Shown here: piece after piece, positions 1 through 5,780 of the stretch
Numbering within the stretch: the stretch's first letter is position 1
How the letters are laid out: the number at the start of each line of letters is the position of its first letter
Assembly (NCBI GenBank): GCA_012800465.1
Contig: JAAZJI010000225.1
Span: 1 to 8,299, forward strand
Direction of reading: 5' to 3'
Origin: Spirochaetales bacterium
GTDB taxonomy: Bacteria; Spirochaetota; Spirochaetia; Sphaerochaetales; Sphaerochaetaceae
Length of the DNA: 8,299 nt
Notes under the pieces: generated by a model
Databases searched by the model: none
What the model was told of the DNA's origin: nothing
What the model saw: only the letters and a program-made list of their open reading frames with translations
Position numbers and translations under genes: made by a program

Positions 1-61
1 ATCTCGGACAGGTCGATACAATGGAGAGGCAAGGGATGGCTGACCGGCTCAGGAAACATCT

Positions 62-74
62 AGCTTGTCAAGCT
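62..74. repeat. Perfect 13-nt inverted repeat upstream of merR
   Basis: AGCTTG-T-CAAGCT has two perfect 6-bp arms around one central base. It lies about 100 bp upstream of the MerR-family start codon. It could be a regulator site or chance; there is no T-run that would make it a terminator. Confidence 0.4.
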
Positions 75-96
75 CCCGATGAACGATGAGGTCTCG

Positions 97-114
97 AAAT
101 GGTGTACCCCATTT
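97..114. promoter_or_regulatory. 18-bp near-perfect dyad, candidate operator upstream of merR
   Basis: AAATGGTGTACCCCATTT is symmetric at 16 of 18 positions; only the 7th and 12th bases fail to pair. It lies about 63 bp upstream of the regulator start. MerR-family proteins bind dyads of about this length, usually inside a long -35/-10 spacer. I see no convincing -35/-10 flanking this one, so its role is inferred from position and symmetry only. Confidence 0.35.
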
Positions 115-137
115 CTTAGATCCGCCCACCATGGGTT

Positions 138-167
138 TTGATTTCCAGTTGATCGGTATGGTATCAT
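138..167 (+). promoter_or_regulatory. Candidate promoter for the merR-methyltransferase unit
   Basis: TTGATT at 138-143 and TATCAT at 162-167 are separated by 18 nt, a slightly long spacer of the kind MerR-controlled promoters often have. Transcription would begin around 173-175, only a few bases before the ATG at 177, giving a leaderless or nearly leaderless message. This fits the purine run AGGGAG abutting the ATG with no normal spacing. The assignment is by consensus matching by eye. Confidence 0.35.
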
Positions 168-176
168 GAAAGGGAG

Positions 177-623
177 ATGGAACAGCATATCTATCGAATC
201 GGTGAACTCGCCGAGAAGTGCAACGTGACGGTCCGGACGATCCGGCACTATGAATCGCTGGGCCTGCTGAAGACAGTCCTGCGTTCGCCGGGCGGCCAGC
301 GGTATTACACCGACAAGGAGGTCGTCTATCTGAACCGGATCGCCGAGCTGAAGGAGCTTGACTTCAGCCTTCGGGAGATCGGGGAGATCATTCGTCTGGG
401 CAGCGACGACCGGACCGGAGAACGCCGACGGCTGGAACTGCTGCGTCAATACCGGAACAAGCTCAGCGAGGTGCTGGAACGGAGGGCGGAGATCAACAGC
501 CGGGTGGAGGATCTCTCCTGGCGGATCGCCCAGCTGGAGTCGACCGCGTCCTTCCAGGAGTGTCCGGGCCTCGAATGTCTGGAGTGCACCTTCAAAGAGA
601 AGTGCCGCTTCAAGGATAGCTGA
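177..623 (+). CDS. MerR-family transcriptional regulator with C-terminal Cys cluster
   Basis: A DNA-binding regulator of 148 residues. Residues 5-70 form the MerR winged helix: 'YRIGELAEKCNVTVRTIRHYE' gives the helix-turn-helix and the wing contains 'GGQRYY'. Residues about 80-122 form the long dimerisation coiled coil. The C-terminus holds four cysteines, C129-x4-C134-x2-C137-x5-C143, which look like a metal or Fe-S ligand set. SoxR has a [2Fe-2S] cluster there with C-x2-C-x-C-x5-C spacing, so this is similar but not identical. The effector is therefore probably a metal ion or redox signal (inference). The ATG at 177 is the only in-frame start after the stop at 150-152. It has no properly spaced Shine-Dalgarno, since AGGGAG touches the start codon. 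The methyltransferase gene starts 2 nt after the TGA, so both are likely co-transcribed and autoregulated. Confidence 0.93.
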   Translation: MEQHIYRIGELAEKCNVTVRTIRHYESLGLLKTVLRSPGGQRYYTDKEVVYLNRIAELKELDFSLREIGEIIRLGSDDRTGERRRLELLRQYRNKLSEVLERRAEINSRVEDLSWRIAQLESTASFQECPGLECLECTFKEKCRFKDS

Positions 624-624
624 G

Positions 625-1236
625 ATGCTTTTCAACTGGATCAGCGGAATCTACGGGTGGTTCTTTTCCTATCAGAGACGCCGGTTCAAAGCGATTCTTG
701 CCAAGCACGGCAACGAGCTGGGACCGGTGGAGAGCGCGTGTGACGTCGGGTGCGGAACAGGGGCGCTGTGTTCGGTCCTGGCTGAACGGGGGATCCGGAC
801 GACCGGGGTGGATTCCTCCAAGGGGATGCTTGCCGTGGCCCGAAGAAAAACCCGTGGCCTTCCCATCCGGTTCATCCTGGCCGACGGTGTCTCAGGCTTG
901 CCGTTTCTGGACAAGAGCTTCGATCTGGTCATCTCCAGCCATGTCGCCCATGGCCTGAAGAAGCCCGAGAGGATCCGCTTCTATCGGGAACTGAAGCGGA
1001 TCGCATCGAAGACCGTCATCATCCACGACTATAACGACCGCCGCCACCCGGTGAGTACCGTCGTCGAATGGGCGGAGGGCGGCGATTACTTCAATTTCAT
1101 CAAGGAACCGAAAAAAGAGATGGAAGAGATCTTCTCCTCCATCTCGATTGTCGACGTAAGTCCCTATTTCAGGTGGTATGTCTGCCGTTGCGCTACCGAG
1201 CCTTCATCAGGTGATACTCCTGTAGATAGCCGTTGA
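625..1236 (+). CDS. Class I SAM-dependent methyltransferase
   Basis: A 203-residue Rossmann-fold methyltransferase. SAM-binding motif I is D40-VGCGTG, the acidic residue after strand 2 is D63 in 'GVDSSKGML', and 'LADGVSGLPFLDKSFDLVISSHVAHGL' (residues 85-111, given here as the motif II/III region) follows as expected. The substrate is not evident. The ATG at 625 is chosen because AAGGA at 612-616 sits 8 nt upstream and the protein then begins at the usual N-terminal helix ('MLFNWISGIYGWF'). The frame is open further upstream, but that stretch lies over the regulator gene. Being 2 nt behind the MerR regulator implies translational coupling and shared control, so its product probably acts on whatever the regulator senses. 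The last 14 codons overlap the end of the convergent binding-protein gene, and the conserved fold seems to end near residue 189. Confidence 0.9.
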   Translation: MLFNWISGIYGWFFSYQRRRFKAILAKHGNELGPVESACDVGCGTGALCSVLAERGIRTTGVDSSKGMLAVARRKTRGLPIRFILADGVSGLPFLDKSFDLVISSHVAHGLKKPERIRFYRELKRIASKTVIIHDYNDRRHPVSTVVEWAEGGDYFNFIKEPKKEMEEIFSSISIVDVSPYFRWYVCRCATEPSSGDTPVDSR

Positions 1237-2530
1237 TCTCATCCGCGATCGCCCTGCTTGCCTCCTGGGGCGTCTGCTTCTCCTCCAGCATCTTCAGGAT
1301 TCCCGATTGGAACGCATAGTAGATCTGGTATGCGCTGGGGACCCAGAGCCCCTGCAGCTTCGGATTCGAATCCATCAGCTGACGGCTCGCGACTCCGAAG
1401 AGGGGGTTCTCCTGAAGGTGGGCCTTGAACTCCGGTAGCTCGTAGGTGTCCACGTTCACCGGGAAGTAGCCGGTGGCGATATGCCACTTGAGCTGTTCCT
1501 CTGCGCCGGTGGCGAATTTGAGGAACTCCCAGATCGCCCGTTGGTTGTTCTTGCCGGTATCGAACGCCCAGATCGCTCCGCCGCCGACGTTCACCCCTCC
1601 GGTGGCGTTCTCGTCGACCATCGGCATGTTGGCGACGCCGACCTCGAAGCGGTCGCCGACCATCGAGGCGATCGTGGAGAGGTTGCTCGTCGAAGCGAGG
1701 ATCATCGCCACCTGGCCGGAAGCGAACGCCCCGTTGAGGTCGCTGGTGAGGTTCGCCAGCGATCCGGTATCGTAGATCGCCTGCCATCTGGTCAGGAAGT
1801 TCACCATCGTTCCGTTCTCGTCGAAGAGGACCTTGGTCGGGGCTCCGGTATGCCCGTTCTCGTAGTCGGTGAGGTAGGTGAGTCCGTTCTGGTGTCCAAG
1901 CCAGACCATCAGCTCATAGGTGGTGGGGACATTCGCGATCCCCCAGAACGTGGTTCGCCCTTTATCATCGGTTTGCCTCAGTTTCGCGGCGGCTGTTTTC
2001 ACATCATCCAAGGTGCGGGGCGGCCGGTCTATTCCCGCCTTGGCGAACGCGTCCTTGTTGTAGTAGAGGAGGATCGTCGATGCGTTGAAGGGCATCGCGA
2101 GGATCCTGTCCCGGTAGGTTATCGAGTTGAGCGTCGCTTCGACGATCCTGGAGAGATGGCCCGGATCATCCTTGGCCAGCTCATCGATCGTGATGAGCTG
2201 GGCGGCGTCGCGGATATCCAGCACCGCCGATCCGTCCAGCTGGGCGAGGTCGGGAAGGTCGCGCTGATCCTTGGATTGAAGAATCGGCTTGAGCTTGGTG
2301 AGGACATCGTTCGCCTTGCCCTGATAGACCCCTTCGACCCGGATCTTCAGCTCCTTTCCGACCGTCCGGTTGAAGGTTTCGATCAGCTCCTCGCTGGCCG
2401 TGCCGGCCAACCCGGAGTTGGGATGCCACCATGTGATCGTGGTGTACGGTTCGCTCTCTTTCCGCGCCTGAGCGAACAGCATCGGTATCGTAAGAAGGGC
2501 GATGGTCGCCAGGATGATGAAACGTTTCAT
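1193..2530 (-). CDS. ABC transporter periplasmic solute-binding protein, UgpB-like
   Basis: A 445-residue extracellular solute-binding protein of family 1. Residues 1-20 are a Sec signal peptide (KR, hydrophobic core, 'MLFA' before the likely cleavage). There is no lipobox cysteine, so the mature protein is soluble in the periplasm. Residues 147-163 ('PFNASTILLYYNKDAFA') and 354-358 ('GYFPV') match, from memory, the corresponding parts of E. coli UgpB, as does the C-terminal 'Y..W.GK.TPQQAL'-like region. Glycerol-3-phosphate, a glycerophosphodiester or a related solute is therefore likelier than maltose, though a sugar cannot be excluded. The start at 2530 is chosen over an upstream ATG at 2599 because GGGAGG lies 7 nt before it and the signal peptide then begins properly. 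It is the last gene of its operon, 4 nt after the second permease, an unusual position. Confidence 0.92.
   Translation of the reverse strand: MKRFIILATIALLTIPMLFAQARKESEPYTTITWWHPNSGLAGTASEELIETFNRTVGKELKIRVEGVYQGKANDVLTKLKPILQSKDQRDLPDLAQLDGSAVLDIRDAAQLITIDELAKDDPGHLSRIVEATLNSITYRDRILAMPFNASTILLYYNKDAFAKAGIDRPPRTLDDVKTAAAKLRQTDDKGRTTFWGIANVPTTYELMVWLGHQNGLTYLTDYENGHTGAPTKVLFDENGTMVNFLTRWQAIYDTGSLANLTSDLNGAFASGQVAMILASTSNLSTIASMVGDRFEVGVANMPMVDENATGGVNVGGGAIWAFDTGKNNQRAIWEFLKFATGAEEQLKWHIATGYFPVNVDTYELPEFKAHLQENPLFGVASRQLMDSNPKLQGLWVPSAYQIYYAFQSGILKMLEEKQTPQEASRAIADEINGYLQEYHLMKAR
2176..2201. repeat. Strong hairpin inside the binding-protein gene
   Basis: CCAGCTCATC and GATGAGCTGG are perfect 10-bp complementary arms around a 6-nt loop. 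They lie within codons for 'AQLITIDELA' of the mature binding protein. No U-run follows on either strand, so it is not a classical terminator. Confidence 0.6.
2517..2530. promoter_or_regulatory. 14-bp palindrome over the binding-protein start codon
   Basis: ATGAAACGTTTCAT is a perfect palindrome that includes the start codon of the binding-protein gene. Its core AAACGTTT is typical of LacI/GalR-type operators such as RbsR sites. The same bases encode M-K-R-F, a common signal-peptide start, so chance is possible. Its centre is 33 bp from that of the 20-bp palindrome upstream. Confidence 0.3.
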
Positions 2531-2534
2531 GATA

Positions 2535-3341
2535 TTACCTCCCGGTAAAGCGTATCGATACGCTTTCGATGATTGGTCTATGAAGTGCGATGAAGGCAAC
2601 GAGGATCGGGGTCATCAGGAAGGTGATCGCGGCGAATTGGGGACCGTAGTCGAGCTGCTCGCTGAAGCCCATCATCGTCAGGCCCACCTGGATCGTCCTC
2701 ATCGAGGTCCTGTTGGTCACAAGCAGCGGCCAGAGGTAGTCGTTGAAGATCGTGGAGAAGGAGTGGATCGCCAGGGTGAGGACCACCGCCTTGCTCATCG
2801 GCATCAAAAGCGTCGTCAAGAAGCGCGTGTCGGTACACCCTTCGATGACGGCCGCTTCCCGGTATTCGACGCTCATCATCCGGAAGTACTGACGCAGCAT
2901 GAAGATGTGGGTCGGAGCAAGCAGACTTGTCGCAATGATTCCCAGATAGGTGTCGGTGAGCCGGAGCGCCCGGATCGTCATGAAGTTCGCGATGATCAGG
3001 GCGTCGGAGGGAAGGAGCATCGTCGCGACGATGAGGATGAAGAGCGCGTTTCGCCCCTTGAAGGAGAAGAAGGAGAACGTGTAGGCCGCCATGATCGAGA
3101 TCGTCATCCGAAGAAACGTTCCGATGATCGCGGTGAGCAGGCTGTTGAAGAGAAAGCGCGCCAAAAACGATTCGGAGAAGGCGCGGACGTAGTTGCCAAG
3201 GTTCAAGCCGGAAGGAAAAAGACGAGGCGGCAAGGCGGTGAAATCGGCGTACCGGAAGAACGACGCGCTGATCGCATATGCGATCGGAAAGACGACGAGG
3301 AGGGAAAGCAGGGTTGAAAGGGTCGCGCGCAGGGTCCTCAC
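2535..3341 (-). CDS. ABC transporter inner-membrane permease, UgpE/MalG-like
   Basis: A 268-residue second permease subunit of a carbohydrate-type importer (CUT1 family), with about six hydrophobic segments. The EAA loop that docks the ATPase is at residues 162-183, beginning 'EAAVIEGCTDTRF' and ending 'LLMPM'. The usual Gly-Ala is Gly-Cys here. 'FNDYLWPLLV' at 199-208 is a typical MalG/UgpE segment. The start is GTG at 3341: the sequence GTGA overlaps the TGA of the upstream permease, indicating translational coupling, and AAGGAG lies 12 nt before it. The last codons carry both the Shine-Dalgarno of the binding-protein gene and the 20-bp palindrome. It should form a heterodimer with the preceding gene product and deliver solute from the binding protein. 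Confidence 0.93.
   Translation of the reverse strand: MRTLRATLSTLLSLLVVFPIAYAISASFFRYADFTALPPRLFPSGLNLGNYVRAFSESFLARFLFNSLLTAIIGTFLRMTISIMAAYTFSFFSFKGRNALFILIVATMLLPSDALIIANFMTIRALRLTDTYLGIIATSLLAPTHIFMLRQYFRMMSVEYREAAVIEGCTDTRFLTTLLMPMSKAVVLTLAIHSFSTIFNDYLWPLLVTNRTSMRTIQVGLTMMGFSEQLDYGPQFAAITFLMTPILVAFIALHRPIIESVSIRFTGR
2547..2566. promoter_or_regulatory. Perfect 20-bp palindrome, candidate LacI-type operator
   Basis: AAAGCGTATCGATACGCTTT is a perfect 20-bp palindrome with the central TATCGATA found in many LacI-family operators. It sits inside the last codons of the second permease gene, 17 bp upstream of the binding-protein start. Partial copies of the core occur at the operon start (4178-4197 and 4217-4226). 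No LacI-family gene is in the window. Confidence 0.55.
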
Positions 3342-4204
3342 TGGTAGTAGATTCTCCTTCGCTCCAAATGGAGCAGGATGAGAAGGGCGGTGAAGGTAAG
3401 AAGGAAGACCACGATGGCGATCGCCGAGCCCAAGGCATAATTGCCGCTCTTAAACCCCTCCAGGTACATCTGGTAGACCAGCGTCTGGGTGGAGCGGAAG
3501 GGTCCTCCCTCGGTGAGGATCAGCACCGGGGCGCTGATGAGCATCGCGTTCTTGATGTTCGTCACGACGATGAAGACCAGGGTCGGCGCGATGAGCGGAA
3601 GTTCCAGATGACGGAATATCTGAAATCCGTTCGCCCCGTTGATCAGGGCGACCTCCTTCAAGTCGTTGGGAACGTTCCTGAGAGCGGCGCTGAAGAGGAG
3701 AAAGTCGAAGCCGATGCCGAGGAACACGCCGGCGACCACCAGCAGCGCCATCGCCGCATCAGGGTCGTTGAACCACTGGATGTTGATACCGATGAGGCGG
3801 TTGATGATCCCGATCGTCGGATTGAACATCATCTTCAGGATCATCAGCATGCTGCTCATTCCAACCGCCATCGGCAGGAAAAAGAAGATCCGGTTGAGGT
3901 TTGCGAGCCAGCCCTTCCGGTTGGAGAGGAGCGCCGCCGAGAGGGTTACGATGATGTTGGTCGGGACGAAGAAGAGGGTGAAACGGAGGGTGTTCGAAAG
4001 GCTGGCATGGAAGGATGGATTGCTGAAGAGGCGTCGGTAGTTGGAGAAGCCGACGAATGCAAGACGCTCGCCGCCGAGAGAGACTGAGTGGACGCTGTTG
4101 AGAAAGGTGAGAACAAAGGGGATGTAGCTGAAGAGCGCCACCAGCAGAAGGGCGGGAAGGATCATGATATATGGTTTGAAACGTATCGATCTGTTGGAGT
4201 TCAT
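3338..4204 (-). CDS. ABC transporter inner-membrane permease, UgpA/MalF-like
   Basis: A 288-residue first permease subunit, with about six hydrophobic segments beginning at residues 11-35. The EAA loop is at about 184-206 ('EVALINGANGFQIF', then 'LPLIAP'), the contact for a cytoplasmic ATPase. The stop overlaps the next permease's GTG by 4 nt. Three in-frame ATGs are possible (4261, 4210, 4204). I prefer 4204 because GGGAAG lies 6 nt before it and the protein then starts with the short basic stretch normal for this family; 4210 is only two codons longer. It is the first gene of the importer operon, and no ATPase gene is linked, so a shared MsiK/UgpC-type ATPase is implied. Operator-like half-sites lie just upstream of and within its first codons. 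Confidence 0.92.
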   Translation of the reverse strand: MNSNRSIRFKPYIMILPALLLVALFSYIPFVLTFLNSVHSVSLGGERLAFVGFSNYRRLFSNPSFHASLSNTLRFTLFFVPTNIIVTLSAALLSNRKGWLANLNRIFFFLPMAVGMSSMLMILKMMFNPTIGIINRLIGINIQWFNDPDAAMALLVVAGVFLGIGFDFLLFSAALRNVPNDLKEVALINGANGFQIFRHLELPLIAPTLVFIVVTNIKNAMLISAPVLILTEGGPFRSTQTLVYQMYLEGFKSGNYALGSAIAIVVFLLTFTALLILLHLERRRIYYQ

Positions 4205-4226
4205 TGGCATCTTCCCAATCGATACT
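4178..4226 (-). promoter_or_regulatory. Candidate operator pair at the start of the importer operon
   Basis: Two ATCGAT cores, at 4185-4190 (in GAAACGTATCGATCTG) and 4218-4223 (in AATCGATACT), lie in inverted orientation with centres 33 bp apart. The first matches the 20-bp palindrome at 2547-2566 in 13 of 20 positions, the second in only 9. A possible - strand -10 (TAGTAT, 4227 to 4222) with an 18-nt spacer to TTGTTC overlaps the upstream site. This is a weak promoter by eye. Confidence 0.35.
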
Positions 4227-4291
4227 AGCCCCTTTGACGATCGTTGAACAACCCAAACCAATGGTCAAAAAGAGAAATTAAGGTAATATAT

Positions 4292-4316
4292 GTGACCTTT
4301 TTAAAAGTAACGTCAC
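4292..4316. repeat. GTGAC/GTCAC inverted repeat in the importer promoter region
   Basis: GTGAC at 4292-4296 and GTCAC at 4312-4316 are complementary 5-bp arms around an AT-rich centre containing TTTTTAAAA. The segment lies about 90-110 bp upstream of the first permease. It may be a regulator site; the evidence is symmetry and position only. Confidence 0.3.
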
Positions 4317-4321
4317 CTTTT

Positions 4322-4340
4322 GAGGCGAAAGCGGCGCCTC
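4322..4340 (-). terminator. GC-rich hairpin after the symporter gene, weak terminator candidate
   Basis: GAGGCG and CGCCTC are 6-bp complementary arms with a 7-nt loop, starting 22 nt after the symporter stop. No U-run follows on the - strand (AAAAGG comes next), so it lacks a key feature of an intrinsic terminator. It may instead stabilise the 3' end or act with Rho. Confidence 0.3.
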
Positions 4341-4361
4341 CCGGCAGGAAGCGCCCGGATT

Positions 4362-5780
4362 CTATTCGACGTAAAAGAGTCTTCCCGGCTGGATGAAGGC
4401 TCGTTTCCGCGCCAGCAGGAGATACATGATGAACGATCCGATGAGGTAGACTCCGGCGATGAGCAGCGTGAGGTGGAAGAGGGCGGGGTTGTTCTTCGTG
4501 ACGGAGAACATCGGAAAGTTGATCGTCAGGATGAAGGGGATGACGAGAGCGAAGACGATGCCCACCGAGTAGAGGTAGTCGGTGGCCACCGGAGTCTCGA
4601 ACTCCTGGTCGACCACCCTGAGCAGCGCCAGCCCGGTCGGCAGGGTCCCCGTCGCGGTTCCGTAGAGCAGAAGCATCCGGAGGAATTGGTGGTCGTCGTA
4701 CAGACGGGAGGTGTACCAGGGAAGGATGAACGCGGTGATGACGATTCCCGTGAGCGTGAGCGCAACGATCGGAACCCAGTAGCCCTGGACCGCGACGAGG
4801 CTGATCGCTCCCAGGCTGGAAGCGACGGTCAGATCCACGGAGAGGCCGTTGATGCGGTTGCACGTTGCATTGTCGATCGTCGTCTCGATTCCCACCCATC
4901 TCATGAACTGCTTCACTGCAAGGGCGCAGAAGGCGGAGAAGATGAAGTTGATCCCCCACAGCGAATCGGCCAGCTCGGTCCCCATCGGACCGATGAGGCC
5001 GAGAAGGAAGGAAAGACCGGTCAGAAACCCCCAGCTGATCAGGTAGGTGAGCATGACCAGCGCGATGTGGTAGGTGAATGAATCGAGGGATTCGCCGTCG
5101 GTGGAGAGGTACGCCCCGATCGGCCGCTCGCTCTCCAGCCGACTGAAAAACCCGGTGCGGACGCTCTTGTCGTCGATGCGTTTGGCATCGTCTTTGGCGA
5201 TCCAGCCGCGTCTGATTCCCTGGTTGATGAGGATCACTCCGCCGAACGACCCGACGAGAAAGCCGATCGCCGCCATCGTCAGTCCGACGGACGAGGCTCC
5301 CCGGAAGCCCATCGCCTCCCAGCCCATCCCGATCGAATACGCCTGACCGGGACCGAGCTCGAAGCCCAAAGGCAGGGTGTAGCCGATCGCAGGGAAGAGG
5401 TTCTTGTCGTAGACGGCGATCAGCAGGGCGGCGACGACCAGGCCGAAGAACGCCTGAAGGCCATACTGGGCCAGAACCGCGACGACGTTCGCAGCCAGGG
5501 TCCGCCGACCCTGATTCCCCACCTTCGCTTTCGGGTTCACGCGGAGCAGCATCGCGATGAAGGAGATGTTGAGCAGGTGGTAGACCATGTCTCCGAGGAA
5601 ATCGCTTCTGAGGCCGAGCCTTGGCGCTCCGAAGTTGTAGAAGACCAGGAGCATCATCCCTGCGAGGATCGGCGCGGGAATGAGATAGCGTTGGAAGAAG
5701 CGGACTCGTGCCCGGATGAGGGCGGAAAGCAGGAGCGCGAATGAAATGATTCCGACGTGGAAGAAGAAATTCCAGTTCAT
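4362..5780 (-). CDS. GltS-family sodium/glutamate-type symporter
   Basis: A 472-residue polytopic inner-membrane carrier, hydrophobic from residue 5 to 455. It shows the two inverted halves of the GltS fold, each with a Gly-rich re-entrant loop: 'LPLGFELGPGQAYSIGMG' (136-153) and 'YGTATGTLPTGLALL' (373-387). The latter resembles the GltS 'G.GATPTA' loop. It should take up glutamate or a related anion with Na+. The first loop differs from the E. coli 'GGHGT' type, and the protein is longer than E. coli GltS (about 400 residues), so the substrate may differ. The ATG at 5780 overlaps the acyltransferase stop (ATGA), and GAGGAGG sits 7 nt before it, so translation is coupled to that gene. It is the last gene of the PII-acyltransferase-symporter operon. 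Confidence 0.88.
   Translation of the reverse strand: MNWNFFFHVGIISFALLLSALIRARVRFFQRYLIPAPILAGMMLLVFYNFGAPRLGLRSDFLGDMVYHLLNISFIAMLLRVNPKAKVGNQGRRTLAANVVAVLAQYGLQAFFGLVVAALLIAVYDKNLFPAIGYTLPLGFELGPGQAYSIGMGWEAMGFRGASSVGLTMAAIGFLVGSFGGVILINQGIRRGWIAKDDAKRIDDKSVRTGFFSRLESERPIGAYLSTDGESLDSFTYHIALVMLTYLISWGFLTGLSFLLGLIGPMGTELADSLWGINFIFSAFCALAVKQFMRWVGIETTIDNATCNRINGLSVDLTVASSLGAISLVAVQGYWVPIVALTLTGIVITAFILPWYTSRLYDDHQFLRMLLLYGTATGTLPTGLALLRVVDQEFETPVATDYLYSVGIVFALVIPFILTINFPMFSVTKNNPALFHLTLLIAGVYLIGSFIMYLLLARKRAFIQPGRLFYVE

Larger units (their letters stand above)
1..176. other. Upstream flank of merR; no gene can be assigned
   Basis: No recognisable gene. On the + strand one frame is open from the window edge to a TGA at 88-90 and another to a TAG at 61-63. 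Either could be the C-terminus of a gene that starts outside the window, but neither peptide is one I recognise. A - strand ATG at 59 is open to the edge, but no Shine-Dalgarno precedes it. What can be seen are two inverted repeats (62-74 and 97-114) and a promoter-like pair just before the regulator gene; these are listed separately. Confidence 0.5.
4205..4361. other. Intergenic region between the symporter and the importer operon
   Basis: An AT-rich gap. Read on the - strand it contains a hairpin (4322-4340), a GTGAC/GTCAC inverted repeat (4292-4316) and TTGACC (4268 to 4263) without a good -10 at normal spacing. It most likely holds the end of the symporter transcript and the promoter of the importer operon. 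Confidence 0.6.

Noticed and set aside
1..90. Open frame to TGA at 88-90 as the end of an upstream gene
   Set aside because: At least two + strand frames are open here, and neither peptide shows a recognisable motif. It cannot be assigned.
60..635. - strand open frame opposite the MerR regulator
   Set aside because: It is a shadow of an unmistakable MerR protein, has no Shine-Dalgarno, and shows no recognisable domain.
1481..2548. Long + strand open frame opposite the binding-protein gene
   Set aside because: It is the reverse complement of a clear solute-binding protein. Its translation is Arg/Gly/Asp-rich with no domain, as expected for the antisense of GC-rich coding DNA.
2531..2599. Upstream ATG at 2599 as start of the binding protein
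   Set aside because: It would add 23 residues before the signal peptide and overlap the permease. The ATG at 2530 has an excellent Shine-Dalgarno.
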